A DNA stretch of 64,000 nt from Hyphomicrobiales bacterium (GTDB lineage: Bacteria > Pseudomonadota > Alphaproteobacteria > Rhizobiales > JAJFHR01): contig JAJFHS010000015.1 of the NCBI GenBank assembly GCA_021775475.1, positions 1 to 64,000 of the forward strand, read 5' to 3'. The stretch's first letter is position 1. The number at the start of each line of letters is the position of its first letter. Positions 23,596 to 31,795 of this stretch are shown here, piece after piece. The translations under genes were made by a program, and so were the position numbers. A model generated the notes under the pieces. That model had not been told where the DNA came from. It did not search any database and saw only the letters and a list, made by a program, of their open reading frames with translations.

Positions 23596-24806
23596 TGTTT
23601 TCCCTCCGCTGTTTTGTAAAAGCGGGAAAACAGTTGGCGGAAAAAATCGTTAATAACATCTACCACCAGTTCCAGCCTGTCCGGCGTCAGCGACATGGCG
23701 GTGCGGTAAAATCGCCAAAACGAAAATGCTGCCAGAACCAGATATGGTACCCACAGGGCGAAGAACGGAGACGCGCCTTCGACCCGGATGGCGAGCGCAC
23801 CTTGCTCAATTATTTCATTGTAGGCAATCAGTATAATCAAAACTATGCCAAAGCGATAGGGTCTTTGGTCTCGTCGTCGCCCAATGGAAAACGGTATCGC
23901 CAGAAACGGTAATATCAATATCGTCATTATGAGGATAATGCGCCTATAGAACTCGGAATTAAGAGCATTGTTGGTGATCTTGCCGGATTTTTTGGAAAGA
24001 GCGCCCCACAGCTCAGGTATGGTGAATTCACGCTGATCGACGCCGCGAATACGAAAAGCTGCCTTGCTGACTTCACCGAGCGGGGTGTCGATTATTTTGA
24101 ACTCAGCGACGTCGTGACCCGGCTTGGGCTCTTCTTTGGAGGTCCAGTATTTACCGTTTATCTTCAACCTGTGGCCGCCTTCAAGTCTTAAAACCGGCCT
24201 GTCTTCCTGATTGATTTCAATAAGTGCACCTTGCGATGCGGTAACGGTCTCGCTGCCTTTGTCACCGCCATCTTCGTACATAAAGATACGTTTGAATTTA
24301 TTGTTGCCGCGCGAGAGTTCATCGAGAATGAAGGTGCGTTTTCCCACCCGCATAAAAACCCCTTCTTCGGCAAGATAGAAGACATCGACACTTTTGATCG
24401 AATTTACAACGGCGCGATAAAGATAGCGCGAATGGGGCTGAATAAAGCCAAAAATGATAATGGCAACAAGTGAAAGCAGGCAGGACAAGATAATAACCGG
24501 TTTTGCAATCTGGTGCAGGCCGTAGCCCGCAGCCAAAAACGCATCCAGCTCACTGTTTTTACTCAGGCGGTTAAAGCCAAACAACAGGCCTAAAAACAAA
24601 GCGCCCGGCAATGCGATGCCGAGATAATGCGGGGCGAGATACGCCAGCATTTCAAAGATGAGACTGAATGATTTTTTCTTACCCAAAGTAAGGTCGAGCA
24701 ATCGAACCAGACGTTCAGATAACAGCAATGCCAGGCCAATACCAATCGCGCTCAACATTGGCGGTGTCACCTGGGCTAAAATGTATCTGCTGGTCGTGGT
24801 GGACAT
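23592..24806 (-). CDS. lptF: LptF-type permease of a lipid export bridge
   Basis: 404 residues, same YjgP/YjgQ fold as LptG: N-terminal helices (PPMLSAIGIGLALLLSERLV), the jellyroll (EEGVFMRVGKRTFILDELSR, SQGALIEINQEDRPVLRLEG), and C-terminal helices (IILIMTILILPFLAIPFSIG). The coupling segment LSKNSELDAFLAAG is clearly recognisable. Housekeeping lptFG in alphaproteobacteria is normally followed by lptD-surA-pdxA-rsmA, which are absent here. The gene lies in an operon whose other members concern lipid headgroups, so it may be a paralogue for another lipid. No lptB is nearby. Confidence 0.9.
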   Translation of the reverse strand: MSTTTSRYILAQVTPPMLSAIGIGLALLLSERLVRLLDLTLGKKKSFSLIFEMLAYLAPHYLGIALPGALFLGLLFGFNRLSKNSELDAFLAAGYGLHQIAKPVIILSCLLSLVAIIIFGFIQPHSRYLYRAVVNSIKSVDVFYLAEEGVFMRVGKRTFILDELSRGNNKFKRIFMYEDGGDKGSETVTASQGALIEINQEDRPVLRLEGGHRLKINGKYWTSKEEPKPGHDVAEFKIIDTPLGEVSKAAFRIRGVDQREFTIPELWGALSKKSGKITNNALNSEFYRRIILIMTILILPFLAIPFSIGRRRDQRPYRFGIVLIILIAYNEIIEQGALAIRVEGASPFFALWVPYLVLAAFSFWRFYRTAMSLTPDRLELVVDVINDFFRQLFSRFYKTAEGKQ

Positions 24807-24838
24807 AGAATACTAACGATCACTTACTTTATTTGGCT

Positions 24839-25273
24839 CTAAGGCATCCAAAATTTTTTAATCTCGGACAATAGCGGTGACATGAGGCCATTATCAAGAT
24901 CAATGTTGGCACTTAGATCAGGGGCAGCGGGCCAACCTTCGTCTGGAAATTCACATCCATTGAACGTTTGGGATGAGCTATAGCGTGGCAATACATGAAA
25001 ATGTACGTTGGGGTCTACCATCATCAGCATAATATAGTTTATTTTTTCAAAGCTGCGAAAGGCTTTAAGGCTGGTTTCAATCTCCTGGGTAACAGTTTTC
25101 AACTCGCTAAAGGCCGCTTGAGAAATCTGCGAAAAAGCTGTTTCCTCTTGCTTGCAGACAAGCACAAGAGAACCCAGGGTTGGTTGCTGCGGTCGCAACA
25201 GGACGCACCAGTGATCGTATTCCTTGATCAATGTATGCGGGTAACCGAACTTAAGCTGGGTAGCATTCGCCAT
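24839..25273 (-). CDS. HIT-family nucleotide hydrolase/transferase with altered first histidine
   Basis: 144 residues. The HIT triad region reads DPNVHFHVLPRY where active members usually have DxHVHFHVIPRY, so the first histidine is Asn while the second (nucleophile) and third are kept. The upstream lysine-rich strand and GSLVLVCKQEETAFSQIS fit the family. HIT proteins split or transfer nucleotides (Ap4A, AMP-lysine, GDP-sugars). It is first in the operon that continues with lptF 33 bases later. A role in nucleotide turnover around CTP-dependent steps is a speculation from place. Confidence 0.8.
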   Translation of the reverse strand: MANATQLKFGYPHTLIKEYDHWCVLLRPQQPTLGSLVLVCKQEETAFSQISQAAFSELKTVTQEIETSLKAFRSFEKINYIMLMMVDPNVHFHVLPRYSSSQTFNGCEFPDEGWPAAPDLSANIDLDNGLMSPLLSEIKKFWMP

Positions 25274-25339
25274 ATTCTGTCTCGCTTTCGATTTTAGTTA
25301 AGCTTATTGCCAGTTGAAAGTGTTCAGATTCTGGCGATA

Positions 25340-26260
25340 TCAGGTTTGAGCTTGATGTTGTGGTAGGGGACTGTTGTCTTCAAAACCGCTTTCATCCGGC
25401 GACAGAGCGCGCATGGTGGCGTTTATGGACCAGTTTTGGTGGGTTTTGTCGATTTCAAAGAGATAATAGCATGCTGGTGGTTTGTGTTTTTTGGTAACCA
25501 TGGATGCTGAAGGAACGCCGTAGACGGGAATTGCTGTGTCGGGGCCAGGTGTGGTTTGAAACATATGGGTGTGGTTATGACCGTGCAGGACCAGTTCAGC
25601 ACCGCAGCTTTTAAGAACGTCTTTAAAATCATCTGCATCCCACAAGGCTTTGCGCCAATGGTTCTGTCCCGGCAGTGGCGGGTGGTGGATCATAATGATC
25701 CGGCACAAGTTTTGGTGACCCAAATCACACAGAATGTTTTCCAATCCATCGAGTTGATCTTTGCCGATGCGGCCGCCGGCAACAAACGGCAGTGTTGGAA
25801 TGGCAGATGAAACACCGATGAGGGCTATATCATCAAATCGGCGAACATAGGGAAAATCACCGGCAAAGCAGCGGGTTTGGTGCTGGTTTGGTATGTTTGC
25901 GGTCATGTAAGAGTGCCAGCGTTCAATTCCTTTATTCCGCGATACCGGCACATAAGCGTCATGATTTCCCGGAACAACACTGATCCAGTCGCCGGGGCCG
26001 AAGTTCTCAAGCCATCGTTGTGCCTGAGAAAACTCTGCCTCAAGAGCAATATTGACCAGGTCACCGGTAATAGCGATGTGATCGGGTTTAATATCGATGA
26101 TGTCACGAACCATTAGATCGATTATTTCGCGGGCGTGCATGGTCTGGCGATTGTGGCACCATGACAAATACCCGCTAAGGCGTTTACCCAACAACTCTTT
26201 CAGCGTGGGTCGGGGCAGCGGGGCCAGATGAACGTCAGATAAGTGGGCTAATAAAAACAT
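25340..26260 (-). CDS. Calcineurin-like metallophosphoesterase
   Basis: 306 residues. All metal-binding blocks are present: LSDVHLAPLPRP (Asp and His), ITGDLVNIALEAEF, VVPGNHDAYVPVS, IMIHHPPLPGQ and LVLHGHNHTHMF. It resembles Icc/CpdA-type and UDP-2,3-diacylglucosamine-type phosphoesterases and has no signal peptide, so it acts in the cytoplasm. It shares strand with the HIT-lptFG operon, 66 bases upstream. In a lipid headgroup setting it could cleave a CDP- or phospho-intermediate, but the substrate is not predictable. Confidence 0.88.
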   Translation of the reverse strand: MFLLAHLSDVHLAPLPRPTLKELLGKRLSGYLSWCHNRQTMHAREIIDLMVRDIIDIKPDHIAITGDLVNIALEAEFSQAQRWLENFGPGDWISVVPGNHDAYVPVSRNKGIERWHSYMTANIPNQHQTRCFAGDFPYVRRFDDIALIGVSSAIPTLPFVAGGRIGKDQLDGLENILCDLGHQNLCRIIMIHHPPLPGQNHWRKALWDADDFKDVLKSCGAELVLHGHNHTHMFQTTPGPDTAIPVYGVPSASMVTKKHKPPACYYLFEIDKTHQNWSINATMRALSPDESGFEDNSPLPQHQAQT

Positions 26261-26374
26261 ATTGTATCATCTGCATCTTCTTATGAGGTCATGGGTTGGG
26301 GCTGTTGACTTAGCTAAACTGAAATGCCATTGAAGGCGTTCCGGGTTATATATATACGAAAAAGGTTGAGTATT

Positions 26375-27106
26375 GTGAAAGTAGTCATTTTGGCCGCGGG
26401 CCAGGGAAAACGCCTCCTGCCTTTGACAGAAGATATCCCAAAATGTCTGCTGGATATAGGGGGGCAGCGTTTGCTGGAACGGCAGATTGAGGCCTTTGCT
26501 GCTTGTGACGTCAGTGAAATTGTGGTGATTACCGGCTACGGTGCCATCCAGGTCGACAAAGTGCTCGATCAATTGCGTGATTCTGTGCCAAATGTTGTGT
26601 TGAAAACCACGTTTAACCCGTTTTTTGGGGTTGCCGATAATCTCGCTAGTTGCTGGATAGCGCGTCATGAGATGGACCGGGATTTCATTTTAGTCAATGG
26701 TGACAATCTGTTTCAGGCAGATATGGTCAAACAGCTTCTCAAAGCGCCTGATGCACCCATCACCATGGCGATTGCACATAAGCAAAAATATGACAATGAC
26801 GATATGAAAGTCATGCTGGATGGGGCGCGGTTGACGGAAATCGGCAAAACCCTGCCGGTGGATACGGTAAATGCTGAATCCATCGGCATGTCGCTGTTTC
26901 GCGGGGATGGTCCGATGATTTATCGTCGCGCACTTGAAGAAGCGATGCTGGAGGCCACAGGGTTGCGGCAATGGTATTTGTCTGTGATCAATGCTCTGGC
27001 CAAACAAGTAAGCGTTATGACGCAACCGGTAGATGGCATTGAATGGTGTGAAGTTGATTTCCCCGCTGATTTGCAACAGGCAAGGCATCTGGTTGCCAAC
27101 TGGTAA
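26375..27106 (+). CDS. Nucleotidyltransferase, phosphocholine-cytidylyltransferase-like
   Basis: 243 residues from GTG 26375, whose first residues run straight into the nucleotide loop VVILAAGQGKRLLPLTEDIP at residues 3-22. Then K-C-L-L-D-I-G-G and ILVNGDNLFQADMV supply the metal aspartate, and WCEVDFPADLQQARHL ends the domain. This is the NTP_transferase family close to bacterial LicC-like phosphocholine/sugar-phosphate cytidylyltransferases. It makes an NDP/CDP-headgroup from NTP and a phosphorylated alcohol or sugar. The longer frame back to 26324 lacks a ribosome site. It is convergent with the next gene, 2 bases apart. Confidence 0.82.
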   Translation: MKVVILAAGQGKRLLPLTEDIPKCLLDIGGQRLLERQIEAFAACDVSEIVVITGYGAIQVDKVLDQLRDSVPNVVLKTTFNPFFGVADNLASCWIARHEMDRDFILVNGDNLFQADMVKQLLKAPDAPITMAIAHKQKYDNDDMKVMLDGARLTEIGKTLPVDTVNAESIGMSLFRGDGPMIYRRALEEAMLEATGLRQWYLSVINALAKQVSVMTQPVDGIEWCEVDFPADLQQARHLVANW

Positions 27107-27108
27107 AG

Positions 27109-27888
27109 CTATCGGCGTTTTTTAAGCAGTCTGGTCACCAGCTTATAATCTTCGGGTTTGTCGACGTCTATGGCAGCTGCACCCCAGGGCAGAATGACGG
27201 CATCAGCCTGGACGTCGAGTAACTTTGACATATTTTCAAGACCATCTTTGAGGGTCAGTCGGCCAAACAGATATTTAACCAGAACAACGACACTGAACAT
27301 TCTGGCCAATGCCAGGGGGCGCTTTCGTTGCTTGTCAACCTTGTGCCAGAAACGCACGGCATTCATGGCTTTTTCGCTATTCAGGTAAAAAAGATTGCAG
27401 CCGGAAAATTCGCCATCGCGAAACTTGAAATAGGTCCGCTTGACGGTGCGGTCGACATTTTCAACATCTGCCCGACCGGCCAGTCCAACGACGATATCGC
27501 CTCCAGTGGCTTGTGCATGACGGAGGAAATGTTCAACCATCTGCGGGGTTAACAGGGGATGATCAGCAGTGGTGACCAGAAGTGGAAAAGGCTGGTTCAT
27601 CTGTTTGATTGCGGCAGCCACGCTTTTGGGGGCGCTGTCGGCACTCTGGAACAGTTCCAGGTGATCCAGGCCGGGAATTTTCTTAAGCACATCGTTGGTG
27701 TCTATGGAAATGCCAATTGAACTGATTTCACTTACGACTTTCAGGGTCTGGACGACACGCACCAGCATTGGAATAGCATTGATTTTAATAAGGCATTTGT
27801 GTTCTGCCTTGAAGGCGAGCGCCATTGGATCATCAGGGCCACGCGCTGCCGCCATTATCAACGCGGTGAGTTTGGTGCCGGAGCTCAT
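27109..27888 (-). CDS. MobA-like NTP transferase
   Basis: 259 residues. The N-terminus TALIMAAARGPDDPMALAFK is a variant nucleotide loop (AAARGPDDP in place of AAGxGxR), followed by K-C-L-I-K-I and PLLVTTADHPLLTPQMVEHF with the metal aspartate. The end, IDVDKPEDYKLVTRLLKK, is typical of MobA/GlmU-like NTP transferases. It lies 17 bases after the putative ceramide synthase and is third in that operon. Homologues accompany ceramide genes in Caulobacter-like clusters (I recall cpgD as a nucleotidyltransferase). The headgroup substrate is unknown. Confidence 0.75.
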   Translation of the reverse strand: MSSGTKLTALIMAAARGPDDPMALAFKAEHKCLIKINAIPMLVRVVQTLKVVSEISSIGISIDTNDVLKKIPGLDHLELFQSADSAPKSVAAAIKQMNQPFPLLVTTADHPLLTPQMVEHFLRHAQATGGDIVVGLAGRADVENVDRTVKRTYFKFRDGEFSGCNLFYLNSEKAMNAVRFWHKVDKQRKRPLALARMFSVVVLVKYLFGRLTLKDGLENMSKLLDVQADAVILPWGAAAIDVDKPEDYKLVTRLLKKRR

Positions 27889-27905
27889 GTCAGTCTATAC
27901 CCTGC

Positions 27906-29063
27906 TTACAATGTGCGTTCGTAGATACGATACGTTTTATAAGGCTTTGCCCCCATGGCTTCAAGCATATGACGCATGGGCATATTGTCTTCGAGTATCC
28001 AGGACATCTCACATTTTTGCGTGCCACGTCCATGGTGATAGTCTCTGAGCTCATTGATCATAATGAAAGCCAAGGCCGCACCTTTGGTGGTGTTTTGGTG
28101 TTTTTTGCGTACACCCATCAACAGCAGGCGTACGGATTTTGGTGGTCTTATGATAATGCGCCAGATAATTTTCAACCAGCCAAATGGAAAAACCCTACCG
28201 TCAAGATCATCGATGGCATCGTTCAGATTGGGCAAAGTTACCGCCATGGCCTGGGGTTCACCATCAATACTGGCAATAGTGACATAGCCTTCTCTCACCA
28301 GCATTTTGAGGTTTTTACCAAGCATATCTATCTCAGACTTGGACATGGGAACATAGCCCCAGTTGTCGCTCCAGGCTTCGGCGAATATGTCGGTAATAAT
28401 CGTCAGATCATGATCGAGGTTTTTCTTGTCCAGGGTGCGCACGCTGAGACCAGGGGTCTTCTTTATGCGTTTGATCAAGGCTGTGGCCGGGCTGAAGTCG
28501 CCGGTTTCCAGGTTGTAATCATAGGCCAGGATGTCCTTGGCCTTGGCAAAGCCCAAGCGCTCAATGTGACTGGCATAATAGGGCATGGCATGACCCATCA
28601 TCAGGGAAGGCGGGGTATTAAATCCATCGACCAACAGGCCTACTTCGTCATTGACGGACAGACTGAACGGACCTTGTATGTGCTTCATTCCACGGTGTTG
28701 TAGCCAATCGGTGGCAACCGCCAGCAATTGGTCGAAGACGGCTTCCTCGTCAATGGCGTCGAGAAAGCCGAACTGGCCGATTTTTTCTGGATATATCTTT
28801 TGATAAATGCTGCAAATCTGGGCGGAAATCCGGCCAACGGGCTCGCCTGCCTTAATGGCTACCCAGAAGGCTGCTTCGGCATGATCAAAGAAGGGGTTCT
28901 TTTTGGGGTCAAGATGTTCGAGGCGCTCAAAAAACAGCTGTGGCACCCAGTTCTTGTCACCGGCAAAAACCTTGAATGGCACGCGCAGGAAGGCCATCTT
29001 GTCAGCTTTGGTAAGGACCTGCCGGATTTTGATTTCGCCAGTTTCTGAAGATGGAGGGGTCAT
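27906..29063 (-). CDS. GNAT-like N-acyltransferase, candidate bacterial ceramide synthase
   Basis: 385 residues. It is a two-lobed acyl-CoA N-acyltransferase-type protein: FLRVPFKVFAGDKNWVPQLF, DPKKNPFFDHAEAAFWVAIK, GRISAQICSIYQK, IQGPFSLSVNDEVGLLVDGF, and near the C-terminus YHHGRGTQKCEMSWILEDNM and MEAMGAKPYKTYRIYER. The bacterial ceramide synthase found in Caulobacter is a GNAT-type acyltransferase unrelated to eukaryotic CerS, and this size and pattern fit my memory of it. Its ATG overlaps the ABC exporter stop by 4 bases. It would acylate the sphingoid amine. The assignment depends on context as much as on sequence. Confidence 0.68.
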   Translation of the reverse strand: MTPPSSETGEIKIRQVLTKADKMAFLRVPFKVFAGDKNWVPQLFFERLEHLDPKKNPFFDHAEAAFWVAIKAGEPVGRISAQICSIYQKIYPEKIGQFGFLDAIDEEAVFDQLLAVATDWLQHRGMKHIQGPFSLSVNDEVGLLVDGFNTPPSLMMGHAMPYYASHIERLGFAKAKDILAYDYNLETGDFSPATALIKRIKKTPGLSVRTLDKKNLDHDLTIITDIFAEAWSDNWGYVPMSKSEIDMLGKNLKMLVREGYVTIASIDGEPQAMAVTLPNLNDAIDDLDGRVFPFGWLKIIWRIIIRPPKSVRLLLMGVRKKHQNTTKGAALAFIMINELRDYHHGRGTQKCEMSWILEDNMPMRHMLEAMGAKPYKTYRIYERTL

Positions 29064-30778
29064 GCCGGGATTTTTTTATATTCAGATTGTTGCAGAAGAC
29101 GTACTTTACCGTTGCCGACTTCATACAGATTATCAGCAATGTTTGACCATATGGGGCGATGGGTGATGGAGAGCACGGTAAATTCATGCCCTAAGGATTT
29201 GATGTTGTTACAGATTTCAAGTTCAGTTTCAGGATCAAGAGCGCTGGTAACTTCATCTAAAATGAGCAACTGAGGATTACTTATCAAGGCGCGGGCAAGG
29301 GCTATGCGCTGGCGCTGGCCGCCGGATATCTTGGCGCCGTGTTCGCCCACTACCGTCTGCATTTTTTCTGGTAGGCCAGCAATGAATTCCCATGCTCCTG
29401 CCTTGCGCAAGGCCGCTTCCACATGGCTGTCGTCGTATTCTGTGTCACCGAGGGTTACATTGGCAAAAACCGTGTCGTGGAATAACGTCAGTTCCTGAGG
29501 CACGTAGCCGATCATTTTGCGCCATTGCGTGATCGAAATAGTGTCGAGAAGATCACCGTCAATGCGTATTTCGCCAGATTGTGCCCGATAAAAACCAATG
29601 ACCAGGTCAACGATGGTGGTTTTACCACTTCCCGATGGACCTCTTAGCACGGTGATTTGTCCCGCTGGGATGTCCAGGCTTAACTGGTCCAGTACAGGTA
29701 AATCTGCGTATTTGAATGTAACATCCTTTAAAGTGATTGCTTTGGTCAAGGTGGGGGTTTTTGTGCCGGGGCGCTGTTCGGCCTCAGCGCCTGAGGCTGC
29801 AATCAGGTCGTGTACTGACCAATAAGCACTTTCAAACTCAACGGCTTTTTGCAAAAAACGCTGCATTTTGCCGGTGATTGAGACCATCTGATAAGAGATA
29901 ATTCCCATGATGCCGATTTCAGCAACCGGAATGTTCCAGACTTCCCGGGCAAAATATAATGCCGTGCCCAGTGAGATAAAGGTTATGATTTCTTCGCCGT
30001 AAAAGCGACCATTCTGGGCCATGACCTGGCCGCGAAGTGCGCGTTTAAGCCCGGCTATCTTGTTGTTGAACAGGACTGAAAAGCTGTCATAACGCGCCAT
30101 GGCTTTAAGTGGCTTGATGTTGTTGAGCGTGTCTGACAGATAGGTGACAAGGTCAGATGTTCGCCGGGTCTGGCGGGCACCGGTAACGCGCGACAGTTTT
30201 ATCAAAATACCCAGCGACAGCGCAATTGCCAGGCCAATTGTCAGGCCAATTGCCGCCAGTTTCCACGACAGCATTAAGGCGACAACCACATAAGACAATC
30301 CCTGGATGCCAAAGGCGATAAAACGGGCGGCAACCATGTAGGCTGCACCGGCACGCGTTGCATCATTGCTGACGGCATTGGCGATGCGCCCGATACGTTG
30401 ACCGGTGAAGTAGCCCCAGCGGGCATTCATGAGATTGTCGATTAAGGTGGCGCGCATGGAGGTTGCAACTTCGGAAACCTGAAACCCCACATAGGTTAGC
30501 GCTATAAAAGCAAGCAGCGATTTCAAAACCATGAACCCGGTCATGATGATGATCAAATTGAGAAAACTGGGCTCAATTCCCAACCCCGTCAAAGTGTTCT
30601 GGACAAGCAGGTTTACTGTGGAAGAATTTTCCCGAACACCGCCGGTCATTTGGGAAATGGCCGGTAGCAGGGTCATAATGCCAAGTGCCTCGGCAAACCC
30701 GGCAAGCGTTAAACACAGAAGGACAAGGAACGGTTTTGTCTGTTGGGCATGAAAGAATATTTTCAGGGTGCTGCGCAT
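29060..30778 (-). CDS. ABC exporter, fused membrane and ATPase domains (MsbA-like)
   Basis: 572 residues. Six membrane helices lie in the first 310 residues (LVLLCLTLAGFAEALGIMTL, LSYVVVALMLSWKLAAIGLT). The nucleotide-binding domain has Walker A LRGPSGSGKTT, a Q-loop in GYVPQELTLFHDTV, signature ISGGQRQR, Walker B LLILDEVTSALD and switch SITHRP. It functions as a homodimer that flips or exports lipids, glycolipids or peptides. Overlap with the candidate ceramide synthase gene suggests it moves a sphingolipid or its precursor across the inner membrane. There is no C-terminal protease or LuxO-type domain. Confidence 0.88.
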   Translation of the reverse strand: MRSTLKIFFHAQQTKPFLVLLCLTLAGFAEALGIMTLLPAISQMTGGVRENSSTVNLLVQNTLTGLGIEPSFLNLIIIMTGFMVLKSLLAFIALTYVGFQVSEVATSMRATLIDNLMNARWGYFTGQRIGRIANAVSNDATRAGAAYMVAARFIAFGIQGLSYVVVALMLSWKLAAIGLTIGLAIALSLGILIKLSRVTGARQTRRTSDLVTYLSDTLNNIKPLKAMARYDSFSVLFNNKIAGLKRALRGQVMAQNGRFYGEEIITFISLGTALYFAREVWNIPVAEIGIMGIISYQMVSITGKMQRFLQKAVEFESAYWSVHDLIAASGAEAEQRPGTKTPTLTKAITLKDVTFKYADLPVLDQLSLDIPAGQITVLRGPSGSGKTTIVDLVIGFYRAQSGEIRIDGDLLDTISITQWRKMIGYVPQELTLFHDTVFANVTLGDTEYDDSHVEAALRKAGAWEFIAGLPEKMQTVVGEHGAKISGGQRQRIALARALISNPQLLILDEVTSALDPETELEICNNIKSLGHEFTVLSITHRPIWSNIADNLYEVGNGKVRLLQQSEYKKIPA

Positions 30779-30830
30779 TGATCGTACATAAAGCCTTTTG
30801 TTTTAAAAATCAAAGCTGCAAAAAAGCGCC

Positions 30831-31655
30831 CTAATCGCGTTCGCTCAGGTTTTCCAAATTGGCATTTGCCCGTTTCATTGCTGCTTCAAAACGGTCTTCG
30901 TGAATGGCCATATTTTTTTTGGGTTCCTGATAAAAAGCAGTCATGCGCATCAGCATCAAAAATGTGTTGTTGATCAATCTTCCCCACCATTTCATCGGGC
31001 GGTCGAAATCGACAATGAGGATAACACGCTCTTCATCGGTGTCGTTCCAGACCTCATGATCAAAGGTGTCATCAATGATAAACCCCTTGCCTGCTATCCA
31101 CGGTCGAATTTCCTTGCCGACGCGAATGCGGCATTTGTCAAATTCTTTGGGGATTATGAGACCAAGATGATAGCGTAAAATTCCTTTGGTGACGCCACGG
31201 TGATGGGGAATATGATATCCCGGTGCCAGAATGGAGAACCAGGCGGTTTGAAGATTTTCAGTGGGCGCGATCACCTTGGAAGTAAACGGGGCCTGGCTTG
31301 AATTTTTTACAAAAGGGGTGCCAAATCCATAGAGGAAAAAGGTGCGCCAGTTACCGTCAATGGCGAGCTTGTGTTGATCGGGCGAAACTTCCTGAAAACC
31401 CGGAATGGCTTCGCGTTGTTGCAGAATTACCCGGACTTCGTCCAAAATCTTCTCCCAGTTCTTTTCAATTTCCAGAAGCTGGGGGAATTCAGTAGTTTCT
31501 GCGAAAGGCTTGTTCTCGACCAGTGAAGCCCTAGCAAGTGTCCTTTCAAGGCTATAAATGAGTTTTTTGCCGTATTTTTTAATCTTTTTTCGGCGATATT
31601 TTTTGAAACGACTCACGAGACCTGAATCAGCCTCATTTGAAGGAACGGATGACAT
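30831..31655 (-). CDS. Aspartyl/asparaginyl beta-hydroxylase family dioxygenase (LpxO-like)
   Basis: 274 residues. A basic N-terminus (RFKKYRRKKIKKYGKK) precedes the Fe(II)/2-oxoglutarate domain. Iron ligands are in PGYHIPHHRGVTKGILRYHL and in FDHEVWNDTDEERVILIVDF. The family includes LpxO, which adds a 2-hydroxyl to lipid A acyl chains, and aspartyl hydroxylases. Next to ceramide genes, 2-hydroxylation of the ceramide acyl chain is an attractive inferred role, as bacterial ceramides often carry it. It starts the - strand run that continues with the ABC exporter 52 bases later. Confidence 0.85.
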   Translation of the reverse strand: MSSVPSNEADSGLVSRFKKYRRKKIKKYGKKLIYSLERTLARASLVENKPFAETTEFPQLLEIEKNWEKILDEVRVILQQREAIPGFQEVSPDQHKLAIDGNWRTFFLYGFGTPFVKNSSQAPFTSKVIAPTENLQTAWFSILAPGYHIPHHRGVTKGILRYHLGLIIPKEFDKCRIRVGKEIRPWIAGKGFIIDDTFDHEVWNDTDEERVILIVDFDRPMKWWGRLINNTFLMLMRMTAFYQEPKKNMAIHEDRFEAAMKRANANLENLSERD

Positions 31656-31795
31656 TTACAACCTCACTTGTTGACACGAAGCTGTCCCCAGGTTCCAGCA
31701 CTAACGCTTCAGGGTTTGACCTAAACGCCATTGAAATTACAGGGTTCTAATAGCAGATTTAAGTCTGCGTGCAAATGATTCAATACGACTGTGAG

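Noticed and set aside
27969-28703. 244-codon frame on + opposite the candidate ceramide synthase
   Set aside because: It is the exact antisense of a protein with clear family blocks, has no ribosome site of note and no recognisable domain.
31750-31770. GCAGATTTAAGTCTGC after the creatinase stop
   Set aside because: A 5-bp stem only with no T-run; not called a terminator.
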